Source of the DNA: Allobosea psychrotolerans
GTDB taxonomy: Bacteria; Pseudomonadota; Alphaproteobacteria; Rhizobiales; Beijerinckiaceae
Direction: 5' to 3'
Length of the DNA stretch: 64,000 nucleotides
Assembly: GCF_002917105.1 (NCBI RefSeq)
Contig: NZ_PQFZ01000007.1
Location: forward strand, 1-64,000
The notes under the pieces are model-generated. The model was not told the origin of the DNA. It made no database searches and saw nothing but the letters and a program-made list of their open reading frames with translations. A program made the translations under genes and the position numbers. Below are positions 1 through 8,286 of the stretch, one piece after another; position 1 is the stretch's first letter; each line of letters starts with the position of its first letter.

Positions 1-318
1 GGGCTGCCGACGAAGGCGATCTGGATCACCATCGACAAGGATGTGCTCGGCCGCAGCGACGCCGTGACCAACTGGGACCAGGGCGACATGCCGCTCAGCC
101 AGCTGCTGTCGGCTGTCGAGCGGCTGGCCGCGCAGTGCGAGGTGCTCGGGATCGATATCTGCGGCGACTATTCCCGCGCCGTCTTTTCCGACCCGTTGCG
201 GGCGACATTGGCCTATTTCGACCATCCGCCGCGCTTCCAGCCGTCGGCGGATGATCTGGCGATCAATGCGCAGGTCAACGCCGCCCTGCTGGATTGTTTC
301 GAACGGGTGCTGCCATGA
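1..318 (+). CDS. Arginase/ureohydrolase-like protein, C-terminal part (truncated at window edge)
   Basis: The frame is open from base 1 to a TGA at 316-318, so the N-terminus lies outside the window. The visible 105 residues contain TIDKDVL followed by TNWDQG and then GIDICGDYS. These line up in order with the D-x-D metal ligand region, the glycine turn and the final Asp-containing strand of the arginase/agmatinase fold, although the spacing and residues are divergent. I infer a metal-dependent ureohydrolase-like protein whose substrate cannot be told from this piece. Its stop overlaps the ATG of the next frame (ATGA), which suggests translational coupling in a multi-gene operon. The GTG at 43 is internal and is not a start. 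Confidence 0.5.
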   Translation, partial: GLPTKAIWITIDKDVLGRSDAVTNWDQGDMPLSQLLSAVERLAAQCEVLGIDICGDYSRAVFSDPLRATLAYFDHPPRFQPSADDLAINAQVNAALLDCFERVLP

Positions 319-407
319 GCCTGTCCCTGATCCTCTGGTTCGCATTCTCCGTGATCTGCGACGTTGAAGGCACTCCCCACATCGCCCGACCGGAGATCAT
401 CTGGTGA
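315..407 (+). CDS. 30-codon open frame bridging two coupled genes; possible remnant
   Basis: The ATG at 315 overlaps the upstream stop (ATGA) and the TGA at 405-407 overlaps the GTG start of the next gene (GTGA). The peptide begins MSLSLILWFAFSVICDV, a hydrophobic stretch like the first helix of a small DMT-type transporter, and then ends in a short hydrophilic tail. It may be a real coupling peptide, or the scar left when a membrane-protein gene was deleted in a way that kept translation running into the hydrolase gene. Family membership is inference; only the overlaps and the hydrophobic start are directly visible. Confidence 0.35.
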   Translation: MSLSLILWFAFSVICDVEGTPHIARPEIIW

Positions 408-1255
408 CAACCGCCGACTATAGTTTGCGCTATTCGGGGGACGGCACCGGCTTCCTCCTGATCCATGGCCTGGGCGGCACTCCCGTCGAGCTCAGGCTGG
501 TTGGCCGCGCCTTGCTCCGAGCCGGCCACACCGTGCATTGTCCACAACTCGCGGGCCATTGCGGCAGCGAAGCCGATCTGCTGGCGACGCAGTGGCGGGA
601 CTGGGCGGACAGCGTTTTCGCCGAGCTCGATCGCATGCGTGCAAATTGCGATCGCATCATCGTCGGTGGGCTCTCGATGGGCGCCGTGCTGGCGATGCAT
701 GTGGCCGCACGACGCCAGGCGGATGTCGATGGCCTTGCGCTCTATGCGCCCACTTTGCGCTATGACGGCTGGTCGATCCCACGCTACGCCTTCCTGCTGA
801 AGTGGTTGATCAATACGCCGATGGGGCGCCATTACAGCTTTGCCGAGCGCGAGCCCTACGGCATCAAGCACAAGCGCACCCGGCAGGCGATCGGCGAGGC
901 AATGGCTTCGGGGGATTCCTCAGAAGCTGGTTTGCAGGGCACGCCTTCGCGGGCCCTGCAGCAGATGTGGCAGCTTGTCGACGAGACGCGCAGGCAGATG
1001 CCAACGATCACCTGTCCAACGCTTCTGGTCCATGCGCGCGAGGATGATATCGCCGGCCTCTCCAACGCCTTCGAGATACAGCGTCGGCTCGGTGGCCTCG
1101 TCGATGTGGTGATCCTCGACGACAGCTACCATCTCGTCACCATCGACCAGCAGCGTGAGATTCTGATCGAGCGCTCGCTGGCGCTGGCGAAGCGGCTCGC
1201 GAAGGGCCGCACCACCAAGAGGCTGGTGCCGCTGCGCACTGCCGTGGCGGAATGA
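404..1255 (+). CDS. Alpha/beta-hydrolase fold carboxylesterase-like protein
   Basis: The protein has 283 residues from a GTG start that overlaps the preceding stop. It shows the oxyanion-region HGLGG near residue 21, the nucleophile elbow GLSMG with Ser91, an acidic position in HAREDD near residue 214, and a late His in DDSYHLV near residue 243. This is a complete Ser-Asp-His triad arrangement like that of Est30-type carboxylesterases and monoacylglycerol lipases. No signal peptide is seen, so a cytoplasmic role is likely. It ends ATGA, overlapping the acyltransferase gene, so the two are probably translated together. Pairing with an acyltransferase suggests acyl transfer or removal on a lipid, peptide or glycan. 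The substrate is unknown. Confidence 0.8.
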   Translation: MTTADYSLRYSGDGTGFLLIHGLGGTPVELRLVGRALLRAGHTVHCPQLAGHCGSEADLLATQWRDWADSVFAELDRMRANCDRIIVGGLSMGAVLAMHVAARRQADVDGLALYAPTLRYDGWSIPRYAFLLKWLINTPMGRHYSFAEREPYGIKHKRTRQAIGEAMASGDSSEAGLQGTPSRALQQMWQLVDETRRQMPTITCPTLLVHAREDDIAGLSNAFEIQRRLGGLVDVVILDDSYHLVTIDQQREILIERSLALAKRLAKGRTTKRLVPLRTAVAE

Positions 1256-2394
1256 CTGGCTTTTCCGGCCGTATCGCTGCGCGCGTCGCCGAGATCGCCG
1301 CCTGGGACACCTGCCTGCCCGGCGAAGTCGAAAGCCATGACTACTACCGCGCCTGCGACGACGCTGCGGCGACGTCCGGCATCGGCCTGCGCTGCGCCGC
1401 CGTCGTCGTCGAGGATGCGTCTGGGATCGCTGCCGTTGCGCCGTTCTTCAGGCTCGACTACCGGCTCGACACGCCCCTGCAGGGACGGTTGCGGCAGATC
1501 GCTGACGCGCTGTTCAGTCGCTTTCCTGGCCTCGTCACGCTCAAGGTGATCTGCGTCGGCTCTCCCTATGCCGAGCGCTGCCATCTCGGCTTCGCGCCGC
1601 GGCTCGGCGCGGCCGCACGTCAGGAGGCGACGCGGGCCATGCTTGCCGCCCTTGAACAACAGGCGGCAAGGGAGGGCGCGCATCTGCTTGCTTTCAAGGA
1701 CCTGGCGCCGGCCGAGGATGCCCTGCTCGCCCCGCTGCTCGACGGCGAGGGCTTCGCCCTTCTCGGCAGCCTGCCGGTGGCCGTACTAGACCTGCCCTAT
1801 CCCGACGAGGATGGCTATCTCGCCTCGCTTTCGGCTGCGACGCGCAAGGACATCCGCCGCAAGCTCGCCAAGGCTAAGGCAGTTCGTATCGAGCATCGCA
1901 GCGACATGACAGGGTTGGAAGACGCGATCGGCAACCTCTACGAATCGACCCGCGGCCAGAGTGTGCTCGACTATGGGGAGCTTGAAGTGCTGCCGCCTGG
2001 ATATTTTGCAGCGGTCAGCAAAGCGCTCGGCGACCGCGCCCTCTTCGTGCTCTACTGGATCGGAGAGGAGCTCGCCGCCTTCAACCTGCTGCTGATCGAA
2101 CCCGACCGCGTCATCGACAAGTTTCTGGGCATGAGCTATCCGCTGGCCCGCGATCACAATCTCTATGCGGTGAGCTGGATGGCGAATGTGCGCTTCTGCC
2201 TGGAACGCGGCATCCGCGAGCTTCAGACCGGGCAGACCGCCTACGCGTCGAAGCTGCGCTTCGGCAGCCGTCTCGTGCCCTCCACCATCCGCTTCCGGCA
2301 CCGCAACCTGCCGCTGCAGTGGCTACTGGGCCACCTCAGCCCACGGCTCTCCTTCGGGCGGTTCGATCCGAACCTCGCAACGGTCACACCGTAA
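1252..2394 (+). CDS. GNAT-superfamily acyltransferase, FemAB/BioF2-like (Acetyltransf_6 type)
   Basis: This 380-residue protein belongs to the double-GNAT-fold group annotated as peptidoglycan-type or cellulose-type acyltransferases. The segment LSAATRKDIRRKLAKAK near residue 195 is the basic motif typical of the group. The C-terminal half carries the second GNAT fold, including QTGQTAYASKLRFGS and then SRLVPSTIRFRH. The start ATG overlaps the hydrolase stop. There is no signal sequence. A role in N-acylating an amino sugar or amino acid is inferred from the family. A second member of this broad group lies in the exopolysaccharide island at 33879-35108. In the same phase the frame stays open to 2565 after the TAA, which I treat as chance. 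Confidence 0.75.
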   Translation: MTGFSGRIAARVAEIAAWDTCLPGEVESHDYYRACDDAAATSGIGLRCAAVVVEDASGIAAVAPFFRLDYRLDTPLQGRLRQIADALFSRFPGLVTLKVICVGSPYAERCHLGFAPRLGAAARQEATRAMLAALEQQAAREGAHLLAFKDLAPAEDALLAPLLDGEGFALLGSLPVAVLDLPYPDEDGYLASLSAATRKDIRRKLAKAKAVRIEHRSDMTGLEDAIGNLYESTRGQSVLDYGELEVLPPGYFAAVSKALGDRALFVLYWIGEELAAFNLLLIEPDRVIDKFLGMSYPLARDHNLYAVSWMANVRFCLERGIRELQTGQTAYASKLRFGSRLVPSTIRFRHRNLPLQWLLGHLSPRLSFGRFDPNLATVTP

Positions 2395-2765
2395 GGGCGC
2401 ATATCCGTTGACCCAAAGCGGCTGGGAAGAAATCGTCACGAAGCCGCGACAGGTCAATGGGTTGGTCTCGCAGTGGCAATCCATGAATCCATCCTGCGCG
2501 ACGCCGATGAGCGCTCGGAGTCGCTGGAACTGCGTCTCAAATACGTCGCGCGGCTGACCACATGATGAGTGGTCGCGCGGACTGAGCGGAGACAGTTCGA
2601 AGCTTTGCCTGTGAAATGGCGCGCCATTCAGGATAAAACTGCGAACACCTATGTTATTGAAATCGCGATAAGATTTTAAGTGAAACTCAATCCTGGTGCC
2701 ACCTCCGCGTTCGCAACTTCCACTTCTCCGCGTCGGAGGCAGCGCTAGACAGCGGATTCGAGGCA
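2395..2765. other. Intergenic region between convergent genes, no gene recognised
   Basis: This 371-base gap separates the acyltransferase from the UPF0182 gene on the opposite strand. Its right part (about 2600-2700) is more AT-rich than the surroundings. I found no RNA gene, repeat or clear terminator hairpin with a T-run. A 30-codon frame at 2473-2565 looks protein-like but has no recognisable start. Confidence 0.5.
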
Positions 2766-5552
2766 CTAGTGGCCGGTGGAATCTCGGTTCATTTCCTCCA
2801 AAAGCTCGCGCATTGCATCGAACTGTGTACCAAAGCCTTTCCAATCTCCGGACTTCAATCGCTCCACTGCTTGATTGTAGCGATCAAGCGCCTCCCGTGC
2901 TTGACTTGCCGCTGGGCCTGTCACGGGCATCCCCTCTGTCGTGCGTGAAGCTGCCGGCGCAGCGCCGGGCTCTATGAACAACGCTGACAAGGCCTCGGCG
3001 AGCGTTTCCTTCATTACCACATGTTCACCGTAGGCTGCGATCACACGTTTCAACTCCGGCAGATGTCCGTGCTCCGCTCGCAAATAGAGCGGCGATACAT
3101 AAAGGATCGAGTTCTCGATCGGGATTGCAAGCAAGTTCGCTCCGCGGATCACCCGTGAACCCATCTGGTTCCACAGGGTGATTTGTTGGGAGATCTCGGT
3201 ACTTTGATTGATCCGCGCTTCGATCTGGAACGGCCCATAGACAAGCTTTTCCTTGGGAAATTCGTAAACGATCAGCTTGCCGTAGCCGGGCTCATCGCAG
3301 CGCGCGGCGAGCCACGCGATCATGTTGTCGCGGCGGCTCGGCACCATCGGGAGCATGAGGAAAAACTCGGCATGCGACTCCCCGGGCAGCCGCATGATGA
3401 TGTAATAGGGCGCCATCATTGCGGTGCCACCGCCACCTGGTTGGCGAGGAAATTGCCAAAGATCTTCGCGGTTATAGAAAACGTCGGCCGCCTCCATATG
3501 GTAGGTTTGATAGAGTTGCGCCTGAATCAAGAACAGGTCCTCCGGATAGCGAATGTGCTTCTGCAGGTCTGAAGGCATGGCCGCGAACGGCTTGAACACG
3601 CTCGGAAAGATGCGCCGGTAGGTCGCGGCAATCGGATCGCCGGGATCCATCAGGTAGAAGTCGACGGCCCCGTTATAAGCATCGACGACAACCTTCACCG
3701 AATTGCGGATGTAGTTGAGATCGATATCTTGCGCGGGCTGCGCATAGGGGAAGTAGGAGCTCGTCGTGTAGGCATCCTGCATCCAGAACATCCGCCCATT
3801 GCTGATGACCAGATAGGGATCGTGATCGAGCAAGAGAAACGGAGCGATCGTGTGTACCCGTTCCCGGATATTGCGGCGGATCATGATCCGGCTGTCGGCC
3901 GTGATGTAGCTTGAGAGAAGCAGGTTCGGGTCGTTGAAGTAGTAGGCGAACAGCATTCTTCTCGCCATCGCTCCGATCGGAACGCCGCCGGTACCATCAT
4001 AGGCCGCATAGACGTTGTCTTTGCCCTTTGGATAATCGAACTCGGGCGCGCTTCCTTTGACGATGACGTAGCTGTCGCTCTCTTCGCCGTAGTAGATGCG
4101 CGGCTCGTGGATTTTGGGACCTCCGTCTGCAACGGGAGGAATATCCCGCAAATAGAGGAGAGGCAGTCCTTCAGGACTCTTTCGGGTAACCGGGCTCATC
4201 ACCGCGCCGTTGCCGTGAGTAAACAGCACGTGGCGGTTGACCCATGTCTGGGCATTTGGCGGCAGCAAGGAGGGGCGTAGTTCGCGAGCCGAGATCATCA
4301 CGCTTTGGTAGGAACCATCGAGCCAGTAGCGATCAACGTCAGGAGCAAGGAATTTGTAGTAGGTACGAATCTCCTGCAGCTGCGCGTAGGTATCCAACAA
4401 CGGCTGCCGGTCCCACAGCCTGATATTTTCGATCGTCGCCTTGTTGGCCTCCAGCGTGACGAGAGAGAGCTTCTGTTCGGCGGCAAACGGCTTGGTTGCG
4501 ATCTGATCGAGATTATAGGCCTGACGGGTGAGCGCGATGTTGCGTTCGATGTACGGCTTCTCCAGCTGTAACTCGCTTGGCCTGACGAAGAACTTCCGGA
4601 ACAGCACAGGGGCTGCACCGGACAGCACGAAAGAGCCGAGGGCGACGAGGAGGAGCGCGGCCGCAGGAAGCCAGTAAGTGCGCACCCAGAGATTTGCCCA
4701 CGCGGCGAACGCCGCGATGACCGAAAATCCGATCAATAGCCACAGGCCCGGTAGCCCCATATGGATATCGGTGTAACTGGCGCCGACGACCACACCGTTG
4801 TCGCCATAGAGCAGCAGATAGCGGTCAAGACCATAGGACCAAGCCTTCACCGCGAAGAGAAGACCGAGCACTGCCGAGCCGTGAGCGATCACGGTCGGCG
4901 AGATTGATCGGTGCTGCACGTCGTATTCGATGTCGCCGTGCACCCAGTAGATCGCTCCGGCGAAAAGCGCGCTCAAGACAAGCGTGAGCAACATCCAGTT
5001 CTTGATGAGGATATAGGCGGGCAGCGAGAAGAGGTAGAAGCCGATGTCCTTGTTGAAGAGCGGATCGTCTGCGCCATATGGCACCTGATAGAGATACCGC
5101 AGGACGATGCCCCAGTTGCCGACCTCTGCCGCGGCGACGAGCAGCGCGAGCAAACCTGCACCGCCTGCGATAACCGGGGGCCAGGACAGTTGATCGCGCG
5201 CGAGCGCAAGCAAATCGGGCGGCGGCATATTGCCGGTAGCTTGCCACGTGAAGCCGGCAACAGATTGTAATGGCTGCCGCCCGGCAAAACGCACTGCGAG
5301 CCATCCGTTCAGCCAGAGAGCGGCGGCAGTCGCCGTCCAGACAGCAGAAAAGACGACGGCTTCAGCGCCGAATGTTGTCCAAAAAACCTGCAGATAGCCA
5401 ATCGAGGAAAACCACAGCCAATCGACCAGCAAGTCACTCGCGTGGCTGAGCAGGATCAGACAAACCCCGACGGCAGCGGCCGCAATGAGGAGCCTGACCA
5501 CGGCGCTATGCCGTGGTGCCTTCCGTCCGGATCCGGCGATCCCGATCGTCAT
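2766..5552 (-). CDS. UPF0182 family large integral membrane protein
   Basis: The protein has 928 residues, the usual length for the UPF0182 (COG1615) family. Roughly the first 310 residues hold about seven membrane helices, beginning near residues 18-40. A long soluble domain follows. A family-typical segment near residue 365 reads TLEANKATIENIRLWD and continues into a TYYKF / DVDRYW block. The C-terminus ends in a short charged helix. The ATG at 5552 starts MTIGIAGSG and is followed by a basic stretch and the first helix, so the start looks right. The function is unknown for the whole family. The gene stands alone, between two convergent or unrelated units. Confidence 0.9.
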   Translation of the reverse strand: MTIGIAGSGRKAPRHSAVVRLLIAAAAVGVCLILLSHASDLLVDWLWFSSIGYLQVFWTTFGAEAVVFSAVWTATAAALWLNGWLAVRFAGRQPLQSVAGFTWQATGNMPPPDLLALARDQLSWPPVIAGGAGLLALLVAAAEVGNWGIVLRYLYQVPYGADDPLFNKDIGFYLFSLPAYILIKNWMLLTLVLSALFAGAIYWVHGDIEYDVQHRSISPTVIAHGSAVLGLLFAVKAWSYGLDRYLLLYGDNGVVVGASYTDIHMGLPGLWLLIGFSVIAAFAAWANLWVRTYWLPAAALLLVALGSFVLSGAAPVLFRKFFVRPSELQLEKPYIERNIALTRQAYNLDQIATKPFAAEQKLSLVTLEANKATIENIRLWDRQPLLDTYAQLQEIRTYYKFLAPDVDRYWLDGSYQSVMISARELRPSLLPPNAQTWVNRHVLFTHGNGAVMSPVTRKSPEGLPLLYLRDIPPVADGGPKIHEPRIYYGEESDSYVIVKGSAPEFDYPKGKDNVYAAYDGTGGVPIGAMARRMLFAYYFNDPNLLLSSYITADSRIMIRRNIRERVHTIAPFLLLDHDPYLVISNGRMFWMQDAYTTSSYFPYAQPAQDIDLNYIRNSVKVVVDAYNGAVDFYLMDPGDPIAATYRRIFPSVFKPFAAMPSDLQKHIRYPEDLFLIQAQLYQTYHMEAADVFYNREDLWQFPRQPGGGGTAMMAPYYIIMRLPGESHAEFFLMLPMVPSRRDNMIAWLAARCDEPGYGKLIVYEFPKEKLVYGPFQIEARINQSTEISQQITLWNQMGSRVIRGANLLAIPIENSILYVSPLYLRAEHGHLPELKRVIAAYGEHVVMKETLAEALSALFIEPGAAPAASRTTEGMPVTGPAASQAREALDRYNQAVERLKSGDWKGFGTQFDAMRELLEEMNRDSTGH

Positions 5553-5961
5553 GGTCTGATTATAGCGGAAATCCGGGACGCCTGCCGATTGCTTCGCGAG
5601 CGGGACTGCGCGTCAAGGCGGGGCGACGCGGGTGCTCAAAGCTCCGTCGCCGGGACCACGGAACGAGTGAAGCTGTTTCGAACTCTTGGAGGCAGAGCCG
5701 GACCAGCCGATCGCTTCCTCGCCAAGTCAGCCTGGCTCGCATAAAGGAAGCATATCGAGCAAGAGCGCGGCTCTTCCCAGCATGGCCCCAACGGGTGGCA
5801 CATGCGCACGTTGGAACGTCAGCGCGTGTTCTATGCCAGCGTATGCACCGTCAGATACCGCGGCACTTAAAGTTGATGCCTTGGCCATGTCGGAAACCCA
5901 CCGACACTAATGCCGCCCGTGCAGTCATGGGTTCGCAGTTTTGTTCGGAGTGGTGGCAATT
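5553..5961. other. Intergenic region upstream of UPF0182 gene, no gene recognised
   Basis: This 409-base gap lies between the UPF0182 start and tRNA-Glu. Overlapping short frames on both strands have no recognisable product. The promoter of the UPF0182 gene should lie here, but I cannot point to convincing -35/-10 boxes. Confidence 0.45.
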
Positions 5962-6036
5962 TGGCGCGACCTACGGGAGTCGAACCCGTCTCCCCAGCGT
6001 GAAAGGCTGGTGTCCTAACCGATAGACGAAGGTCGC
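5962..6036 (-). tRNA. tRNA-Glu (anticodon UUC)
   Basis: On the minus strand the acceptor stem GCGACCT (6036-6030) pairs with AGGTCGC (5972-5966). It is followed by discriminator G and an encoded CCA (5964-5962). The anticodon arm CCAGC-CTTTCAC-GCTGG gives anticodon TTC. The D arm GTC...GAC and the T arm ACGGG-TTCGACT-CCCGT are complete. Total length is 75 nt including CCA, without a long variable arm. Confidence 0.95.
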
Positions 6037-6181
6037 GAGCCTCTGAATCGACGGCTGCCCGTCGAGAAGCGGGGCGAGGTATAGTGGCAGGGCGCGCCCT
6101 CTGCAAGCGCCAGTTTGACGATATCCGGGGAAAGTCTGGACGGGCCCACCGCCACCGGCCTTGTCCGCTAAACCACGACGA

Positions 6182-7987
6182 TCAGCCCGGGCGCGCCATG
6201 TCGAGGACGCGCAGCTCGGCGCTCTCGCGACCGCCCCAGCGGTTCAGCGTCAGCGTCGCGGCGAGATGGACGCTCTCGCCGCGCGCCGCCAGCAAGGCGC
6301 GCCCCAGCGGCTCCTGCGCCACGCGGAAGGCGATGCCGCCCACGGTCGCGCCGTCGCCGCTCTTGAGCTTGATGCGGACATGGCCGCCGCTGCCGATCTC
6401 GACCGCCTCGACCAGGCGATGCGCGGGGAAGACGAAGACCGGCTCGGGACTGCCCGCGCCGAAAGGCCCGGCCTTGTCGATCTCGGCGAGCAGGCGCGGA
6501 GTGGCGCCGCCCGCGCTCAGCGCCGCATCGACCAGCAGCGCCTCGGCCTCATCTGCCGCCGCGACCTGCGCCGCCAGCCGCTCGGCCAGGAACGCCTGGA
6601 AGGCGGAAGCCTGCCCGGCAGCCAGCGTCACGCCGGCCGCCATGGCGTGGCCGCCGCCCTTGACCGCGAGCCCGGCCTCGACCGCCTCGCGCACGGCCCG
6701 GCCGAGATCGACGCCCGCGACCGATCGGCCCGACCCCGTCGCACCGCCCTCCCCGTTCAGGGCGAGCGCGAAGGCCGGGCGCCGGAAGCGCTCCTTCAGG
6801 CGTGCCGCGACGAGGCCGACGATGCCGGGATGCCAATCGGCGGAGGCCGCCATCAGCACCGGCTGGTCGGGCAGGCTCATCAGCGCATGGTCCGCCTGCG
6901 CGGTCGCTTCCAGAACCGCCTGCCGCTCGATCTCCTGACGCTCCTGATTCAGCCGGTTGAGCTCGGCTGCGATGCTGCGCGCCTCGATCTCATCTTCGGT
7001 CAGCAGGAGCCTCGCGCCCAGCGCCGCATCGCCGATGCGCCCGCCGGCATTGATGCGCGGGCCGAGCAGGAAGCCGAGATGCCAAGGCTGCACCGGACCA
7101 TCGAGCCCCGCGACATCCATCAGCGCAGCCAGTCCCGGCCGCGTCCGCCCCCGCAATATGGCGATGCCCTGGCGCACGAAGGCGCGGTTCAGGCCCTTGA
7201 GCGGCACGACATCGGCCACCGTCGCCAGCGCCACGAGATCGAGCGCCGCCAGCAGATCGGGCTCGCCCTCCGCCCTGCCCGCCCAAAAACCTTGCCGCCG
7301 CAGCGTGCGGCTGAGGGCGACGAGCGTCAGGAAGACGACACCTGCCGCGCAGAGATGGCCGAGCCCGGAGAGATCGTCCTGCCGGTTGGGATTGACCAAT
7401 GCTGCGACGGGCGGAAGCAATTCGGGCGCCTGATGGTGATCGAGGACGACGACGTCGAGCCCGAGCCTTTGCGCCTCGGCCAATGGCTCATGGCTGGTGG
7501 TGCCGCAATCGACCGTGACCAAGAGCGTCGCGCCTTCGCCCGCCAGCATGCGGATCGCGTCGCTATTGGGGCCATAGCCCTCGATCAGGCGGTCGGGGAT
7601 ATGGATGCGCGGCTGCGCGCCGGCCTGGCGCAGGAAGCCCGCGAGCAGGGCCGCCGAGCAGGCGCCGTCGACATCGTAATCGCCGAAGATCGCAACCTTC
7701 TCGCGCCGCTGCGCCGCTGCGGCAAGGCGGGTGGCGGCGGCCTCCATATCGGTCAAGACAGCGGGATCGGGCAGGAGGTCGCGCAGGCGGGGTTCGAGGA
7801 AGCGCAAGGCCTCACTGGGCTCGACGCCGCGCCCGGCGAGCAGGCGCGACAAGGTGTCGGGAATGCCTTCGAGCTGCGCCAGGACCTCGGCGCGACCGAG
7901 CCCCGCAGCATCCAGCCTGTCGCGCCAGGGCCGGCCGAGCACGGAATGGGACACGCCGAGGAAAAGGCGCTGGGGAATGAGACTCAT
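6182..7987 (-). CDS. recJ: Single-stranded-DNA-specific exonuclease RecJ
   Basis: This 601-residue protein degrades single-stranded DNA 5' to 3' in RecF-pathway recombination and repair. The DHH-family signature FGDYDVDGACSA near residues 101-112 supplies the first metal aspartates. A DHH motif (LDHHQAPE) follows near residue 185. A DHHA1-type nucleic-acid domain follows with GGHAMAAG near residue 445, and a C-terminal OB-like region ends the protein. In related genomes recJ often lies just beyond hom-glpX. Here about 4.4 kb of other genes lies between recJ and glpX, in the same orientation. Confidence 0.95.
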   Translation of the reverse strand: MSLIPQRLFLGVSHSVLGRPWRDRLDAAGLGRAEVLAQLEGIPDTLSRLLAGRGVEPSEALRFLEPRLRDLLPDPAVLTDMEAAATRLAAAAQRREKVAIFGDYDVDGACSAALLAGFLRQAGAQPRIHIPDRLIEGYGPNSDAIRMLAGEGATLLVTVDCGTTSHEPLAEAQRLGLDVVVLDHHQAPELLPPVAALVNPNRQDDLSGLGHLCAAGVVFLTLVALSRTLRRQGFWAGRAEGEPDLLAALDLVALATVADVVPLKGLNRAFVRQGIAILRGRTRPGLAALMDVAGLDGPVQPWHLGFLLGPRINAGGRIGDAALGARLLLTEDEIEARSIAAELNRLNQERQEIERQAVLEATAQADHALMSLPDQPVLMAASADWHPGIVGLVAARLKERFRRPAFALALNGEGGATGSGRSVAGVDLGRAVREAVEAGLAVKGGGHAMAAGVTLAAGQASAFQAFLAERLAAQVAAADEAEALLVDAALSAGGATPRLLAEIDKAGPFGAGSPEPVFVFPAHRLVEAVEIGSGGHVRIKLKSGDGATVGGIAFRVAQEPLGRALLAARGESVHLAATLTLNRWGGRESAELRVLDMARPG

Positions 7988-8061
7988 GGCCTAAGGGCGT
8001 CGCGCAGGCGGGCGCATTCGTCAACCGCTACCTGAACAGCAAAAACGCCTTTGGATTTTTG

Positions 8062-8184
8062 AGCCCTCATCCTGAGGAGCCGCGGAGCGGCGTCTCGAAG
8101 GATGCTCCAGTTTGCTCCGGAAACGCTTTCTGGAGCATCCTTCGAGACGCACTTCCTGCGGAAGCGCTCCTCAGGATGAGGGCT
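8062..8184. repeat. Palindromic dispersed repeat (nested hairpin)
   Basis: The outer arms AGCCCTCATCCTGAGGA (8062-8078) and its exact complement (8168-8184) enclose inner arms of 20 bp (8090-8109 and 8131-8150, reading GCGTCTCGAAGGATGCTCCA) around a 21-nt loop. It sits just upstream of recJ on the recJ side and before the FAD dehydrogenase. The form matches intergenic palindromic elements that are abundant in Hyphomicrobiales genomes. No coding capacity. Confidence 0.85.
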
Positions 8185-8286
8185 GTAGGGTCACATGCGA
8201 TAGCCCTGACATGACCGCTGCCTGCCTTGCCGGAGCTTGGGCGATCGCCATACTGCGCGGCAAGCAGCCGGGAAAGGGCAGCAGGC

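Noticed and set aside
2473..2565. 30-codon frame VAIHESILRDADERSE... after the acyltransferase stop
   Set aside because: Reads like protein but has no Shine-Dalgarno sequence, and is in phase with the upstream gene only after its TAA. Too short to name.
6161..8035. Long plus-strand open frame (624 codons) opposite recJ
   Set aside because: Antisense frame caused by high GC at third codon positions. Its translation is low-complexity and Arg/Gln-rich, and recJ on the other strand is certain.
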